From the NCBI GenBank assembly GCA_017654935.2, contig CM065695.1, forward strand, positions 36,750,362 to 36,814,361: a DNA stretch of 64,000 nucleotides. Reading direction: 5' to 3'. Shown here one piece after another: positions 19,632 through 30,978 of the stretch. A program made the translations under genes and the position numbers. Under the pieces are notes generated by a model that was given only the letters and a program-made list of their open reading frames with translations, searched no databases and was not told where the DNA came from. How positions within the stretch are numbered: the stretch's first letter is position 1; the number at the start of each line of letters is the position of its first letter. This stretch comes from Phymorhynchus buccinoides. Lineage: Eukaryota; Mollusca; Gastropoda; Neogastropoda; Raphitomidae.

Positions 19632-20587
19632 TTTGTCAATCCCAGATGAAGTCAGACCTTCCCCTAACTTTGTCAATCCCAGATGAAGTCAAACCTTCCG
19701 CTAACTTTGTCAATCCCAGATGAAGTCAGACCTTCCGCGTACTTTGTCAATCCCAGATTAAGTCAAACCTTCCGCTAACTTTGTCAATCCCAGATTAAGT
19801 CAGACCTTCCGCTAACTTTGTCAATCCCAGATTAAGTCAGACCTTCCGCTAACTTTGTCAATCCCAGATTAAGTCAGACCTTCCGCTAACTTTGTCAATC
19901 CCAGATTAAGTCAGACCTTCCGCGTACTTTGTCAATCCCAGATTAAGTCAGACCTTCCGCTAACTTTGTCAATCCCAGATTAAGTCAGACCTTCCGCTAA
20001 CTTTGTCAATCCCAGATGAAGTCAGACCTTCCGCTAACTTTGTCAATCCCAGATTAAGTCAGACCTTCCGCTAACTTTGTCAATCCCAGATTAAGTCAGA
20101 CCTTCCGCTAACTTTGTCAATCCCAGATTAAGTCAGACCTTCCGCTAACTTTGTCAATCCCAGATTAAGTCAGACCTTCCGCTAACTTTGTCAATCCCAG
20201 ATTAAGTCAGACCTTCCGCGTACTTTGTCAATCCCAGATTAAGTCAGACCTTCCGCTAACTTTGTCAATCCCAGATTAAGTCAGACCTTCCGCGTACTTT
20301 GTCAATCCCAGATTAAGTCAGACCTTCCGCTAACTTTGTCAATCCCAGATTAAGTCAAACCTTCCGCTTACTTTGTCAATCCCAGATGAAGTCAGACCTT
20401 CCGCTAACTTTGTCAATCCCAGATTAAGTCAAACCTTCCGCTTACTTTGTCAATCCCAGATGAAGTCAGACCTTCCGCTTACTTTGTCAATCCCAGATGA
20501 AGTCAAACCTTCCGCTAACTTTGTCAATCCCAGATTAAGTCAAACCTTCACGTACTTTGTCAATCCCAGATGAAGTCAGACCTTCTG
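19632..20587 (+). repeat. 37-bp satellite, ~26 units
   Basis: Uninterrupted units of CTTTGTCAATCCCAGATTAA plus GTCAGACCTTCCGCTAA, with TTAAG/TGAAG and GCTAA/GCGTA variants. The variants look interspersed, as in unequal exchange. It is expanded relative to 2118-2370. Confidence 0.95.
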
Positions 20588-21200
20588 CTTTACTTGTCGG
20601 ATCCAGGTTACAAAAAAGCAAAATTCGTAAAACAGGGAAAACAATCATGCATAAGTAAACAAACATACATAAGAAAGGCCATGTAGGCAAACATAGTTAC
20701 ATTGCACAATAGACACGGAGCGCTCACTCCACGTGGTGGTGCAATTGTTCACCCCCTACCCGCCACACTACAACAGAAAAGCTGGCCTGTTATAAAACGG
20801 GGGGGCAGGAAAATCTGTGTAAGAGTTTCAAGAGCAAAGGCCAGAGAATGGACCAGCAAGTCAGAAAGATAGTAGATAACAGAAAATAAAGGGAAAGGGC
20901 AAGAGTCAAAGAGAGTGTCAGATCAGAGGAAGTTACAAACACAGAACTTCCCCAAAATAGGAGGGGGATTTGTGCCAAAGCATCCCCCCTCCCCCCTCCC
21001 GGTATCCCCACGGGGAATGGGGGGGAGGGGGGTATAAGTTTCTAGAACAAAGGCAGGAGAATGGGCCAATAAGGCAGAAAGATGGATGACGGCAAGCAAA
21101 GGGAAAAGGCAGAGTCGAAAGGAGTGACAGATTAGGAGGTGGTTACAAGCACATAACTTCCAGAAGGTGTGGGGACTATTTGTACAACAGCCCCCCCCCA
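20588..21200 (+). repeat. R1 repeat family 3' half, copy of 2537-3105
   Basis: The uninterrupted GGATCCAGGTTAC at 20599 is the empty site of the copy 1 MITE. The C-run and GGTATCCCCACGGGG ends are as in copy 1. Confidence 0.8.
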
Positions 21201-21455
21201 AAAAAAAAAAAAAAAAAAAAAAAGAAAGAAAGAAAAAGTAAACGCTATCAAACAGTTTCAAAATGTTTGCTGTGTAAATTTGTATAACATAATACCAGAC
21301 TGGTGTATAAATTGTACTCAACCAGTAGGCCCCATTTGATGCCATTTAGAAAGCAGGTAATGTAGAAGGGGTTAGAGGGGAATGTCAGGGGAGAAGGAAC
21401 TATTAATAAAGTAATATTAATTCTAACATTCCCCCCTCCCTTTTTTATTTATTTA

Positions 21456-21456
<1 letters not shown>

Positions 21457-21533
<77 letters not shown>

Positions 21534-21540
21534 TGTGTGA

Positions 21541-21590
<50 letters not shown>

Positions 21591-21646
21591 GTGTGTGTGT
21601 GCGTGTGCGTGTGTGTGTGCGTGTGCGTGTGCGTGTGCGTGTGTGC
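21457..21646. repeat. (GT)n/(GA)n/(GTGC)n microsatellite
   Basis: Allelic or paralogous to 3365-3555, with block order GT, GA, GTGC. Confidence 0.95.
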
Positions 21647-23343
21647 ACTTTGGAGGGATGGAGTAGCATTGTAATTGCCTGAAATTATGTTTTTTCAATA
21701 CTAATGTTATGGGGAAAATGTGTGAACACATCGTAAATGATGTGTTGAATCAAAACGAAATACACATTGAGGCGGGTTAATGCTTTACACTTAGATTCGT
21801 CACATTACATTTTAAAACAATAATTTACAGTAACCTATCTTTTCTACCGTTTTTTCAAGATAATGTGCACAGACTATCTTTAGTTTGTATTTTTTCAGGG
21901 GTTTTTTCACCTAGATTTGAGAAAGTGTGTGTAATTTTGTATATTTAACATACTAATACCATATCATGCACAATCAAAATCATGGTGGGTATTTTTTTTT
22001 TATAGTTTTCTTTTATAACCCAAAATTACAAAATCTTTATATCACCTGCATTTTTAAAAAAAATTGTTTTAAATAAAATGTTATTCCCTTTTTGGAAAAA
22101 GCCACAGAAACGGCGATGTTGCTTAGTATATATGGTAGAGAATGGGCGATAACAAAAAGAAACATTCAAAATTTGATTCGGCATAGAAGGTAGTAAGGAG
22201 TGGACGCTCTCCCTATACCATCCTGCGTCAACTTTGGTAGAGTAGCGATACAATTTGAAAAAAAGTTGCTTAACAAACCAGCGTTGACCTGATTTAGTCA
22301 GACATGTTGAACGTGCGCAGGGGCAGTGGGTGAGAGAGGACGCTTCTCTTTCCCCCTACCGACCTGGACAGAGTGAGGCAAAAAACAGCCTTCGAAAGAC
22401 AACGGTTCACCCTTTCTACCACCATCCTTATAACCGAAACTGTTGCTACAATAAATGTTACAGATATTATACCATCTTCAGCAATGTCCGGTTGAAACGC
22501 AATCTTTTTGTCAGTTGCCTGCCTTGTTTGTGTGAGTGTACGGCTTTGATGCTTATATTTACTCTTACTAGCTTTAAGAGCTTATTTTTAGTATTTTTAG
22601 TTCAATTATCCAGTCACCTGCCTGTGAATATTGTCTATTTAGCTTGAAAAGGAACAACAATACTGATAAATTAAAGTCTGGGCTTCACAAACAAATGTCG
22701 TGTGGTTTCGTCTGAACTAGTCAAGATTCATTACTTTTCTGATACGCTTTAGATATCGCGGGATGGCTACCTCACACATGTGTACAATTAAGCGTGTAAG
22801 AGGTTTAAATTTATGTTTTTCAATTGGATTTTTTTCTAATCATTAGTGCTTTAAAAATAATTGATCACGTGTGTTCTTGAAAGCAATGTAATATGTACAA
22901 AATATGGAGGACAAACAAACTAAGCTTGTAACAGAGTGCATCCGCATTGCCCCATACAACAAGGACAGTCCAGAAGGTATATTGAATATTTGGATTTTTT
23001 TTAATATGACCATACAGTTAATTTCCTCAAATTATGCAGTTTCCAAAATACTCATTATTCTGTGACCATATTCTATCTTTAAAAGTTTATGCTTTTGACA
23101 TATATAATCACAACAAAACTTAATATAGTTTTGTTGCAATGTGAACGGTGTGGCAATGAAGTTATACAGTATAATTATCAGACAGAAGAGTGCGAACCTA
23201 AATACAGAATATCCTGGAACTAGACTGTCTGCGATGTAGAGGAAAGAAACCACGTTTTATTTGCTAACAGATATTTCCGATAAAAAACGAACATTGAAGG
23301 GAATGTATTAATGCTTTGAAAATATTGTCCGGGTCAGGAGAGC
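21647..23343. other. No gene recognised (matches 3556-5248)
   Basis: Short ORFs only; scattered substitutions and small indels relative to copy 1. Confidence 0.6.
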
Positions 23344-23703
23344 AAAGATCCCCCACGTCACGTGTCACATTCCCTATTATGCTTGGAAGATTTCTTGAAG
23401 AATGAAAAATGGTGCTTTACGTCCTCTCGGTCTGGAACAGACACATATGGGACATTTGTAAATACAAAGATGGTGGGAACAATACTGGAGGCAATGCCCG
23501 GAGGCAGTGCAACTCCAGTAAAGTCCCAATTTTTTTAACAATACAGATAGGTGTAGCGGCAACCACGCCTCGGCTAAACCTCATCGGCTATGGTACCGCC
23601 ACAAGTTGTAAATTGGGAAGATTTCTTTAAGATTTCTTGCCAGCTTTAGAGGGAAAACACGTGAAAAACATGATTTTGGGACATGTGACGTGGTGGGTCT
23701 TTA
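23344..23703. mobile_element. MITE with CACGTCACGTGTCA ends, hosting S1
   Basis: Same nesting as 5249-5603. The host arm retains GAGGGAAAACACGTG near 23650, which is closer to the solo copy at 56072. Confidence 0.8.
23401..23615 (-). mobile_element. SINE-like retroposon S1, full length
   Basis: The same insertion as 5307-5520, with the GGAAGATTTCTT target duplication at 23385 and 23616. It therefore predates the segmental duplication. Confidence 0.75.
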
Positions 23704-24189
23704 AAGAGAAGAGGAAAAAGCAATCTGTACCATTGTGGTGTAGGAACCGGATGTTATGGCAGTGAAATGGGAACCCGATCAGACAGTTAGGTGTAGGCCT
23801 ACAACAGGACAGAGTATTAGGAAGGAATGGGGAGGGGGATTGGGAGAGCAGGGGGGTGTGGGGGGGGGGGGGGGTGCTGCCAAAGATGAATGAACCTGAA
23901 CAAGCGATTTGATAGCATTAAAGTATGGATTAGACCCACAAAAACAAGTACATAGGGACGATACACGTAAACATATACTCGACTTCATAAATCTCGCCTA
24001 ATTAATAATTTAGACACCCCCACCCCCTCATCAAATAGGAGCATAGAAAAATTTCAAAGAGATGAAATATTCTGCCATTCTCGCTAAACTGACCAACACT
24101 AAGGTTATTGTCATGAAACTGAAAGAACCTGACTTTGAGATCGAGGGTCGTAAACATGAGGAAGGGTGTGCGTCTTAATGCACAACCTT
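23704..24189. other. No gene recognised
   Basis: Equivalent to 5604-6110, with a shorter poly-G tract near 23852-23874. Confidence 0.6.
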
Positions 24190-24421
24190 CGCGACAAAAA
24201 CTGTAAATAACACATTTCTTAAAGCAAACATTTTACAAATCGTGTGTAAATAACACATTTTGTAAAGCAAACATTTACATATCGTGTGCCAAAAACATTT
24301 CTTTAAGCAAACTTACATATTTTGTCCAAATAACACATTTCGTAAAGCAAACATTTACATATTGTGTGCAAATAACAGATTTTGTAAAGCAAACATTAAC
24401 ATATCGTGTACAAATAACAGA
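24190..24421 (+). repeat. ~42-bp tandem repeat, 5-6 units
   Basis: Equivalent to 6111-6330, with the same unit number. Confidence 0.9.
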
Positions 24422-24562
24422 TTAATTTTGGGAGGTAAGGATAGGCCCTATTTTATGCATGTCACAGAGGAATCCCCAATATTGCAGACATAATCTTTTC
24501 TCTACCCGGGTAAGTTTAATGGTAAAGTTTGGCTGAGGAATGGCTAGCGTTGAAAGGGTTAA
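24422..24562. mobile_element. Truncated piggyBac-type MITE
   Basis: Copy of 6331-6472. Confidence 0.7.
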
Positions 24563-25242
24563 AACCGTAAATATTTCGTATTATATTATTCTTTATCGTA
24601 TACACCCAACCAAACTTCCTAGCGTGCTACAAGTTGGAAAATTCATCATTAAAACAATTCACCTTAAAACAAATACCGAGTTGTGCACGCAGATAACGTA
24701 GAAAAGGTCTCAACATAAAAAGGAGATAGGAGTGGAGATAACGAGAACGAGAAGAAGAGAGTTTAATATCGTGTGTGAAGCTAAAGGCCGTATAGGACTA
24801 TTTACTTTAGCGAAAGAAAGTTTGCTAATCAACTGAATTTTCACTGAACATTAATATTGTCAGTGAAAATTAGAAGGAAACCCACAACCACTGTCTTTGG
24901 ACCAAGTTGAATGGTCCGATACAGCCTGAACGAGCACAAAATAGTGTCCATTCTTTTCAAGTGTCTTGTTGACCCATTTAACAAATCAAAGCTTTTAACA
25001 TATTTCAGATTGTCACATTTCTATATGGCATAGAACGGGTGAAAAAGGGAAAATATCCATACTTTGACAAGTTTGGATTTCAACTGAGCTTTGAAATAAG
25101 CAGGAGGCAATAGAAAGGGTTCGGCTGCATCCCCTTTTATTGCCAACCTTGAAATATACTTCAACACTAAAATCGCGGGTGGGAAGGCAGTAACGATATT
25201 TTTCACCCATTCTATATATACCAATCTGACAATAAAAGAACA
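24563..25242. other. No gene recognised
   Basis: Equivalent to 6473-7152, almost unchanged. Confidence 0.5.
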
Positions 25243-25488
25243 TTAACCCTTTCACCGCCAAAGTCGCATTTTAGCACCACAGTGATTTAACACCTATGTC
25301 ACTAAAAGGCATCAAATTGGGGTCTATTATCCAAAGACCCTATTGTCTTAGTTTTGGGAAGTAAGGGTAGACCTTATTTTATACATGTCACAGAAGAATC
25401 CCCAATACTGCAGATGGATTTTGTTCTCTACCCAGGTACATTTAATGGGAATTATTGCCTGAAATATGGCTGGCGGTGAAAGGGTTAA
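25243..25488. mobile_element. Complete piggyBac-type MITE
   Basis: TTAA-bounded, with CCCTTTCACCGCCA inverted termini. Copy of 7153-7397, so it predates the duplication. Confidence 0.88.
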
Positions 25489-25862
25489 TACAAATATTTT
25501 GAAAGTGCATTTTTACATGGGTCCTAATGTTATGCATATTATCAAACATTATGCAAGGTTCCGCAATTCGTTAGAATGATTGCGGAACCTAACAGAACGT
25601 ATGCGAGATAGAGACAGAGACAGACAAACAGGCCTGTAAACAGGCTGCATCACACAATCACAATTCATTTGTTAATGTGGGAGAAAATGCACAACATTAA
25701 AATGCTAAAAAGAAAAATCCACACTTTCGTAACGTATTAAACCCGTATAGGTTTCTTATAAATAGCAAGTGTTGTAAGGCACTTTGAATGTAGCAACAAA
25801 CAACGGAGATGACGAAGTACCGATTGTTATATCATTCGTGACTAACACGATGATAAGTAAGC
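25489..25862. other. No gene recognised
   Basis: Equivalent to 7398-7764. Confidence 0.55.
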
Positions 25863-26150
25863 TTAGTCACGGTGACGGCGCACGGCGACGACGATGACGG
25901 CGATGACGATGACGGCGACGACGACGAAGAGACAACGACGATGAAATATTGTCATTTCGTTGATGAGGACGACGATTTCCACGATGATGATACCGTCGAC
26001 GAAGATAGCGACGACGACGACGACGACTACGAGAGCGACCATAAAGACAGGCGAAACGAAGACGTCGATGATGAAGATGATGACGAAGCTGACGATGATG
26101 ATACAAAGACGAGATTGATGATGCCGAGGAAGATAGCGTTGACGGCGACA
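25863..26150. repeat. Degenerate (GAC/GAT)n tract
   Basis: Equivalent to 7765-8060, three bases shorter in one block. Confidence 0.8.
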
Positions 26151-26159
26151 AGATGAAGT

Positions 26160-26342
26160 TGACTGTAAAGGCGATGACAACCGACTGTTCTGGTTTTCGT
26201 TGTTGACGCCAGGATGACAACACAGTGGCCTTGTTTCCATCGATGAGGCCACAACACGTGTCGGGGTGTAGGAGGGCGTAGAAGACGCGTGAATGCTCTT
26301 CATTTTGGCAAGGCAATGCGTAAACACCAAAAAGCCTCCTTT
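26160..26342 (-). CDS. Candidate exon, copy of 8061-8259, shifted frame segment
   Basis: The acceptor tract and TTTTGCAG are kept, so the exon would start at 26342. Relative to copy 1 an 11-base segment is missing near 26297 and one base near 26237. Residues between these points are read in another frame, and the shared VLSSWRQQRKPEQSVVIAF segment resumes afterwards. This may be tolerated change or decay. No family was recognised. Confidence 0.3.
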
Positions 26343-26700
26343 CTGCAAAAAAGAAAGAAAAAAGCTTAATGACAAATCTGGTACACATTAAATATGGCAA
26401 AATACACATTTTTGTCTGCTAGAGAATATAATCTAATATGATGGAAAAGCAACCTGGCTTGCTTTTATCTCCCTTAGTCTTAAATGTGGATTAACAGTAA
26501 GCATCGGCCATTGTTTTTTTAATAAATTATCCGAACTTTAAATAGCAAAATAATAAAGATTAAAGCAGGAAGAAAAACACTATTTTGTTTAACTGCAGCA
26601 GAAGATAAAGTGATCGCTTTGACAAAATGTGTCATCATCATCATCATCATCATTATCATCACCATCATCATTCTATATCAACTGTATATAACATGCATAC

Positions 26701-26892
26701 CCATGAAGGTGAATCGGCCAACATCCGCAACATCGACGAGCAGATGAGCATCCGTCAGTGCAAATGAACACTGATGTGTACCGAGTAGAGATGAAACCCC
26801 GTGGACCGTAGATGACCGGACGTCAAGGTTTGACAGGTCAGCGAGCCTGTGGACAGTGGTCATCATGGCGGAGTACCTCCGTTCCCTGACAT
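26701..26892 (-). CDS. Candidate internal coding exon, copy of 8621-8812
   Basis: Same splice signals and frame as copy 1. Two substitutions (26753 and 26783), both synonymous. Product not recognised. Confidence 0.5.
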
Positions 26893-26944
26893 CTGCACAC
26901 TAAGGGGAAACAAACCACGTATTAATGTGTGGTAGGCATAAACA

Positions 26945-27365
26945 TATCGTGCCGAATCTGTGTAATTGCCGATTCCGCGGAATCGGCAGTAATTTTGCCT
27001 ATTCCGCGTAATCGGTAAATCATTATTGGCTGTGTTAAGGGTGTTTTTTCTTGCCTATTTCACGGAATAGGCAGCCGATTACGCGGAATGGGCAGCCGAT
27101 TACGAAGAATCGGCAATTTTGCCTATTCCGCGTATTCGGCAAGTTTGGAATGACTAAATATCCCATAATAAAACCTGTCTGTCATTCTCTCTTATCAGTG
27201 TTTGTGATGTAAAATGATCGATTAGACTTGCAGTCCAGACGCTGTCCTGGAGGTTCGTTTCACAGAAGCGGCAAATCGTTGCTTAAGACGTGAAATAGGC
27301 AACGATTTGCCGATTACGCAGAATAGGCAAAATGACTGCAGATTCCACGGATTCGGCACGACATA
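26945..27365. mobile_element. Palindrome-array element, copy of 8870-9300
   Basis: It has the same GTGCCGAATC/GATTCGGCAC ends. It lost ~25 bp near 27020 and gained a ~36-bp insert at 27219-27255 copied from flanking sequence at about 27431. Confidence 0.65.
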
Positions 27366-27681
27366 TACATCGAAATGAAACGTTCATTGCGTACGCCTTT
27401 ATATTACTTTTGCTTGAACAGTAGCCTAGTGGATTAGACTTGCAGAATACTCCAGACGCTGTCCTGGAGGACTTGATATATCAAATAGGTTTTGTTTAGT
27501 GCGTAGATACATCTGCCGCTAAAAGAGCTTTGGGTGACAACACTGCAGAAATCAACTCCATCACTACTATATGCTTACCGCTGTTAACTGGAAACATATC
27601 TACAAAACGTGAAGCTTAAAGGCATGACGTGTTCAACTCACGAACATATTTTCAACCTCCTCAATTCTATACCACCACTCA
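27366..27681. other. Flank with empty Tc1 site
   Basis: CACTACTATATGCTTACC at about 27563-27580 is the uninterrupted target of the copy 1 Tc1. No gene seen. Confidence 0.8.
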
Positions 27682-29000
27682 TGACTACTCTGTGGATGAT
27701 GGTCATCAGGAGGGGTAGTCCTCTTCCCATGACTGGATGATGGTCATCAGGAGGGGGCTGGTCCTCTTCCCATGACTGTGGATGATGGTCATCAGGAGGG
27801 GTGGTTCTCTTCCCATGACTGTGGATGATGGTCATCAGGAGGGGTGGTCTTCAGGAGGGGTGGTCATCAGGCGGGGTGGTCCTCTTCCCATGACTGGATG
27901 ATGTCATCAGGAGGGGTGGTCCTCTTCCCATGATCTGGATGATGGTCATCAGGAGGGGTGGTCCTCTTCCCATGACTGTGGATGATGTCATCAGGAGGGG
28001 GGTGGTCCTCTTCCCATGACTGGATCTATGGTCATCAGGAGGAGTGGTCCTCTTCCCATGATCTGGATGATGGTCATCAGGAGGAGTGGTCCTCTTCCCA
28101 TGACTGGATGATGGTCATCAATGAGGAAAGGGGTTTCGTCCTCTTTGATCAAATTCCCATGACTGGATGATGGTTATCATCAGGAATTAGGGGGGTGGCT
28201 TTCTCATTTGGAAAGTTATGAATTAGTTGCCCATGACTGGATGATGGTGGAAATCAGGAGGAGTGGTCCTCTTCCCCATGACATTTCTCTGGACTACTAT
28301 GGTCATCAGGAGGGATGGTACCTCTTACTATCCATGACTGGATGATGGTCATCAGGAGGGGTGGTCCTCTTCCCATGACTGGATGATGGTGCCATCAGGA
28401 GGGGTGGTCCTCTTCCCATGACTACTCTGGATGATGGTCATCAGGAGGGGTGGTCCTCTTCCCATGACTGGATGATGGTCATCAGGAGGAGTGGTCCTCT
28501 TCCCATGACTGGATGATGGTCATCAGGAGGGGTGGTCCTCTTCCCATGACTGGATGATGGTCATCAGGAAGGATGGTCCTCTTCCCATGACTGGATGATG
28601 GTCATCAGGAGGGGTGGTCCTCTTCCCATGACTGGATGATGGTAATCAGGAGGGGTGGTCCTCTTCCCATGACTGGATGATGGTCATCAGGAGGGGTGGT
28701 CCTCTTCCCATGACTGGATGATGGTCATCAGGAGGGGTGGTCCTCTTCCCATGACTGGATGATGGTCATCAGGAGGGGTGGTCCTCTTCCCATGACTGGA
28801 TGATGGTCATCAGGAGGGGTGGTCCTCTTCCCATGACTGGATGATGGTCATCAGGAGGGGTGGTCCTCTTCCCATGACTGGATGATGGTCATCAGGAGGA
28901 GTGGTCCTCTTCCCATGACTGGATGATGGTCATCAGGAGGAGTGGTCCTCTTCCCATGACTGGATGATGGTAATCAGGAGGAGTGGTCCTCTTCCCATGG
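27682..29000 (+). repeat. 41-bp minisatellite, ~31 units, irregular in its first half
   Basis: The unit contains CCATGACTGGATGATGGTCA and TCAGGAGGGGTGGTCCTCTTC. Units after 28330 are regular. Between 27683 and 28330 there are many small insertions, including a ~32-bp piece resembling the Tc1 3' end (GGAAAGTTATGAATTAGTT at about 28211). ORFs across it are repeat translations. Confidence 0.95.
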
Positions 29001-29633
29001 AATCTGCACAATACCAAGGAACAAGCGGAGTCAGCTACAGAGGTCAACAAGTTATCATTGAGCACGTCCGTTAGATTTCACTTCGCTACAGGTAACTACT
29101 GAATTGCTTTTAGCATGCTTGGACGAGACATCTGAATAATAGACGATTTTCGGAGGAAAAAAACCCTAGGGGAGGGCATTTCGTGAAATTGAGAGTTGTT
29201 TACCTTGACGCGCGCGTATGTGTTCAAATGCGTGGATATTTTGTTTTCTGTTGCCTTTGTATCATGAGACCACATTGTAATGTTTCTTGTTGAGATAATA
29301 AAGTAATTTTGACTTTGACTTTGACCTTTTGCAACACACACACACAAAGATTCAAAGATTGTTTAATCCTTTGACCCCTTTTGGGGCATGGAGGACTTGA
29401 AGCAAATCAAGCAAATACAAAATTTATGCAACAATTGAAAACGGTTACAAAAGATAACTAATGTAATTAACACACCAAAATGTCACACAACTTTACTAAA
29501 CCTTAAAAATTTAGCTACATTTAATAACACCTTTTTACCACCACAGAGCAATCGACAGTAGTTAAAGACGGACTTTACACATGTAAATTTTCTGGAAATA
29601 AACTGACATCTGATATTGTATTTGGGACATTTC

Positions 29634-29635
<2 letters not shown>
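29001..29635. other. No gene; possible old retroposon tail
   Basis: GATAATAAAGTAATTTTGAC followed by TTTGACTTTGACC near 29294-29330 looks like a simple-repeat retroposon tail. Nothing else is supported. Confidence 0.4.
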
Positions 29636-29692
<57 letters not shown>

Positions 29693-29700
29693 CTACACAC
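29636..29700. repeat. (CA)n microsatellite
   Basis: About 25 CA units. Confidence 0.97.
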
Positions 29701-29772
29701 ATTTTCACGTGCATACAGCTGCACACACAAATGCATGCATTGTGTAAGTGTTGAACTGAAACTGGCGCCTAC

Positions 29773-30148
29773 CTGTGGAGCGTGGTGGTGTTGCCAGCGA
29801 GAACGATGCATCCAGTGGTTGTTAAAGCTATTCAACGCAGCCACGTCAGTCTCCGCTGTCTGAGGTCTTCACGTGGAGTGTACTGGTGTTGAACGATGTA
29901 GGCAGTTGTTGGTGACGCTCTTCAATGTAACCACATCAGTCTCCGCTGTCTGTGAGGTCTTCATGTGGAGTTTGGTGGTGTTGCTGAGAACGATGCACCC
30001 AGTAGTTTGGTAAACGTCTTCAATGTAACCACATCAGTCCCCAATGTTTCTGAGGTCTTCATGAGGAGGCTGGGTCTGTAGAAGCTGGAGGAGGGGATGG
30101 GGTAGTTTGTATGGGAGGCAGGTGGAATCGTGGTGGTTGTCCCCCCCT
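29773..30148 (-). other. ~105-bp repeat x3, bounded by splice-like sites
   Basis: On the minus strand the repeated word is ATGAAGACCTCAGA(A/C) followed by GACTGATGTGGTTACATTGA. An acceptor-like TCTGTTTGCAG lies at 30149 and a donor-like CTCCACAG|GTAGGC at 29772. All frames hit stops between units, so a coding exon is not supported. It could be an untranslated or lncRNA exon, or chance. Confidence 0.35.
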
Positions 30149-30978
30149 GCAAACAGACATGGTTTTCGATCAGATTCAGATAGGCCCATCTAAGTAATGA
30201 TCAGTTTTACAGAAGAGAAGAGTCTATTTACATTAAACGTCATACTGTAGAAGACCCCCATCCCCACTCACCCACTCGTGTTTACGATGCTGAATCTCAA
30301 AGTCTGCTTTCTTCAGTTTGATGAAAATAATGCTAGGCTGATCCTAACCTTAATTTTTGCAGACAATTGCAGAATGTCGCTTCCCAGTGAAACTATTCAA
30401 AGCGAGAATTGGAGGTGGAAGGAGAGGTAGTCTTTTAATTTTTTGTTATACTAACCATTTCCCATCTCAAGACGTTCGAGAAGATGCCTACATTTCTCTG
30501 AATTCTCCAGTTTCTTAGAATCGGACAGTTGTTTGACGGAAAGAGCCACACTGGGCTTTCCGAGTTAAAGTTCATGAGGAGAAATGTGAACGTTACCTTG
30601 AACGCTCTGGGAGCGTATGAGCATCGGGTGTTATTGCTAATGATTGTTACAACTCTAACGAAAACAAAAGTCCTGCTTTTCTTCAGGCTGACTGAAGCTG
30701 GGGTGTTTTTTTACTCCCACCCTTTCATCTACACTACAGGTGGGGTGACCATTGCGAACTGTTCAACATTGCCTACTGTCACTATACTTAACACTTCCCA
30801 CCTTCCACCGTTTCACCTTCCAGGTGGGAAGTGAGAAAGTTGGCTTCATCAAAGTTCTTTGCAAGGTTGTTAGACTGCGAAGAAATCACTCTGTGTGACA
30901 CATTTAGGATCTTTGGCCATCCCCACCTGGACGGAGAGAGGCAAAACAACTTCAGAGTGGCTTTTTGTTCACAAGATA
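30149..30978. other. No gene recognised
   Basis: A short palindrome (CCCACCTTCCA/CCAGGTGGGAAG) lies at about 30797-30833. The ORF at 30529-30834 has no recognisable features. Confidence 0.5.

Larger units (their letters stand above)
16751..27681 (+). repeat. Copy 2 of the ~10.6 kb direct segmental duplication
   Basis: It starts at CTTTCCGAGGGTAAGTAATA, matching 593 and 1085 in copy 1. Compared with copy 1 it has one fewer R1 unit, about 1.35 kb of extra sequence (18275-19630), a ~26-unit 37-bp array, no MITE at 20600 and no Tc1 at 27569. It ends at CCACCACTCAT, where a 41-bp minisatellite begins. Confidence 0.9.

Noticed and set aside
19632..20587. CRISPR-like appearance of regular repeats
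   Set aside because: Units are contiguous with no unique spacers, and the genome is clearly eukaryotic; it is a satellite.
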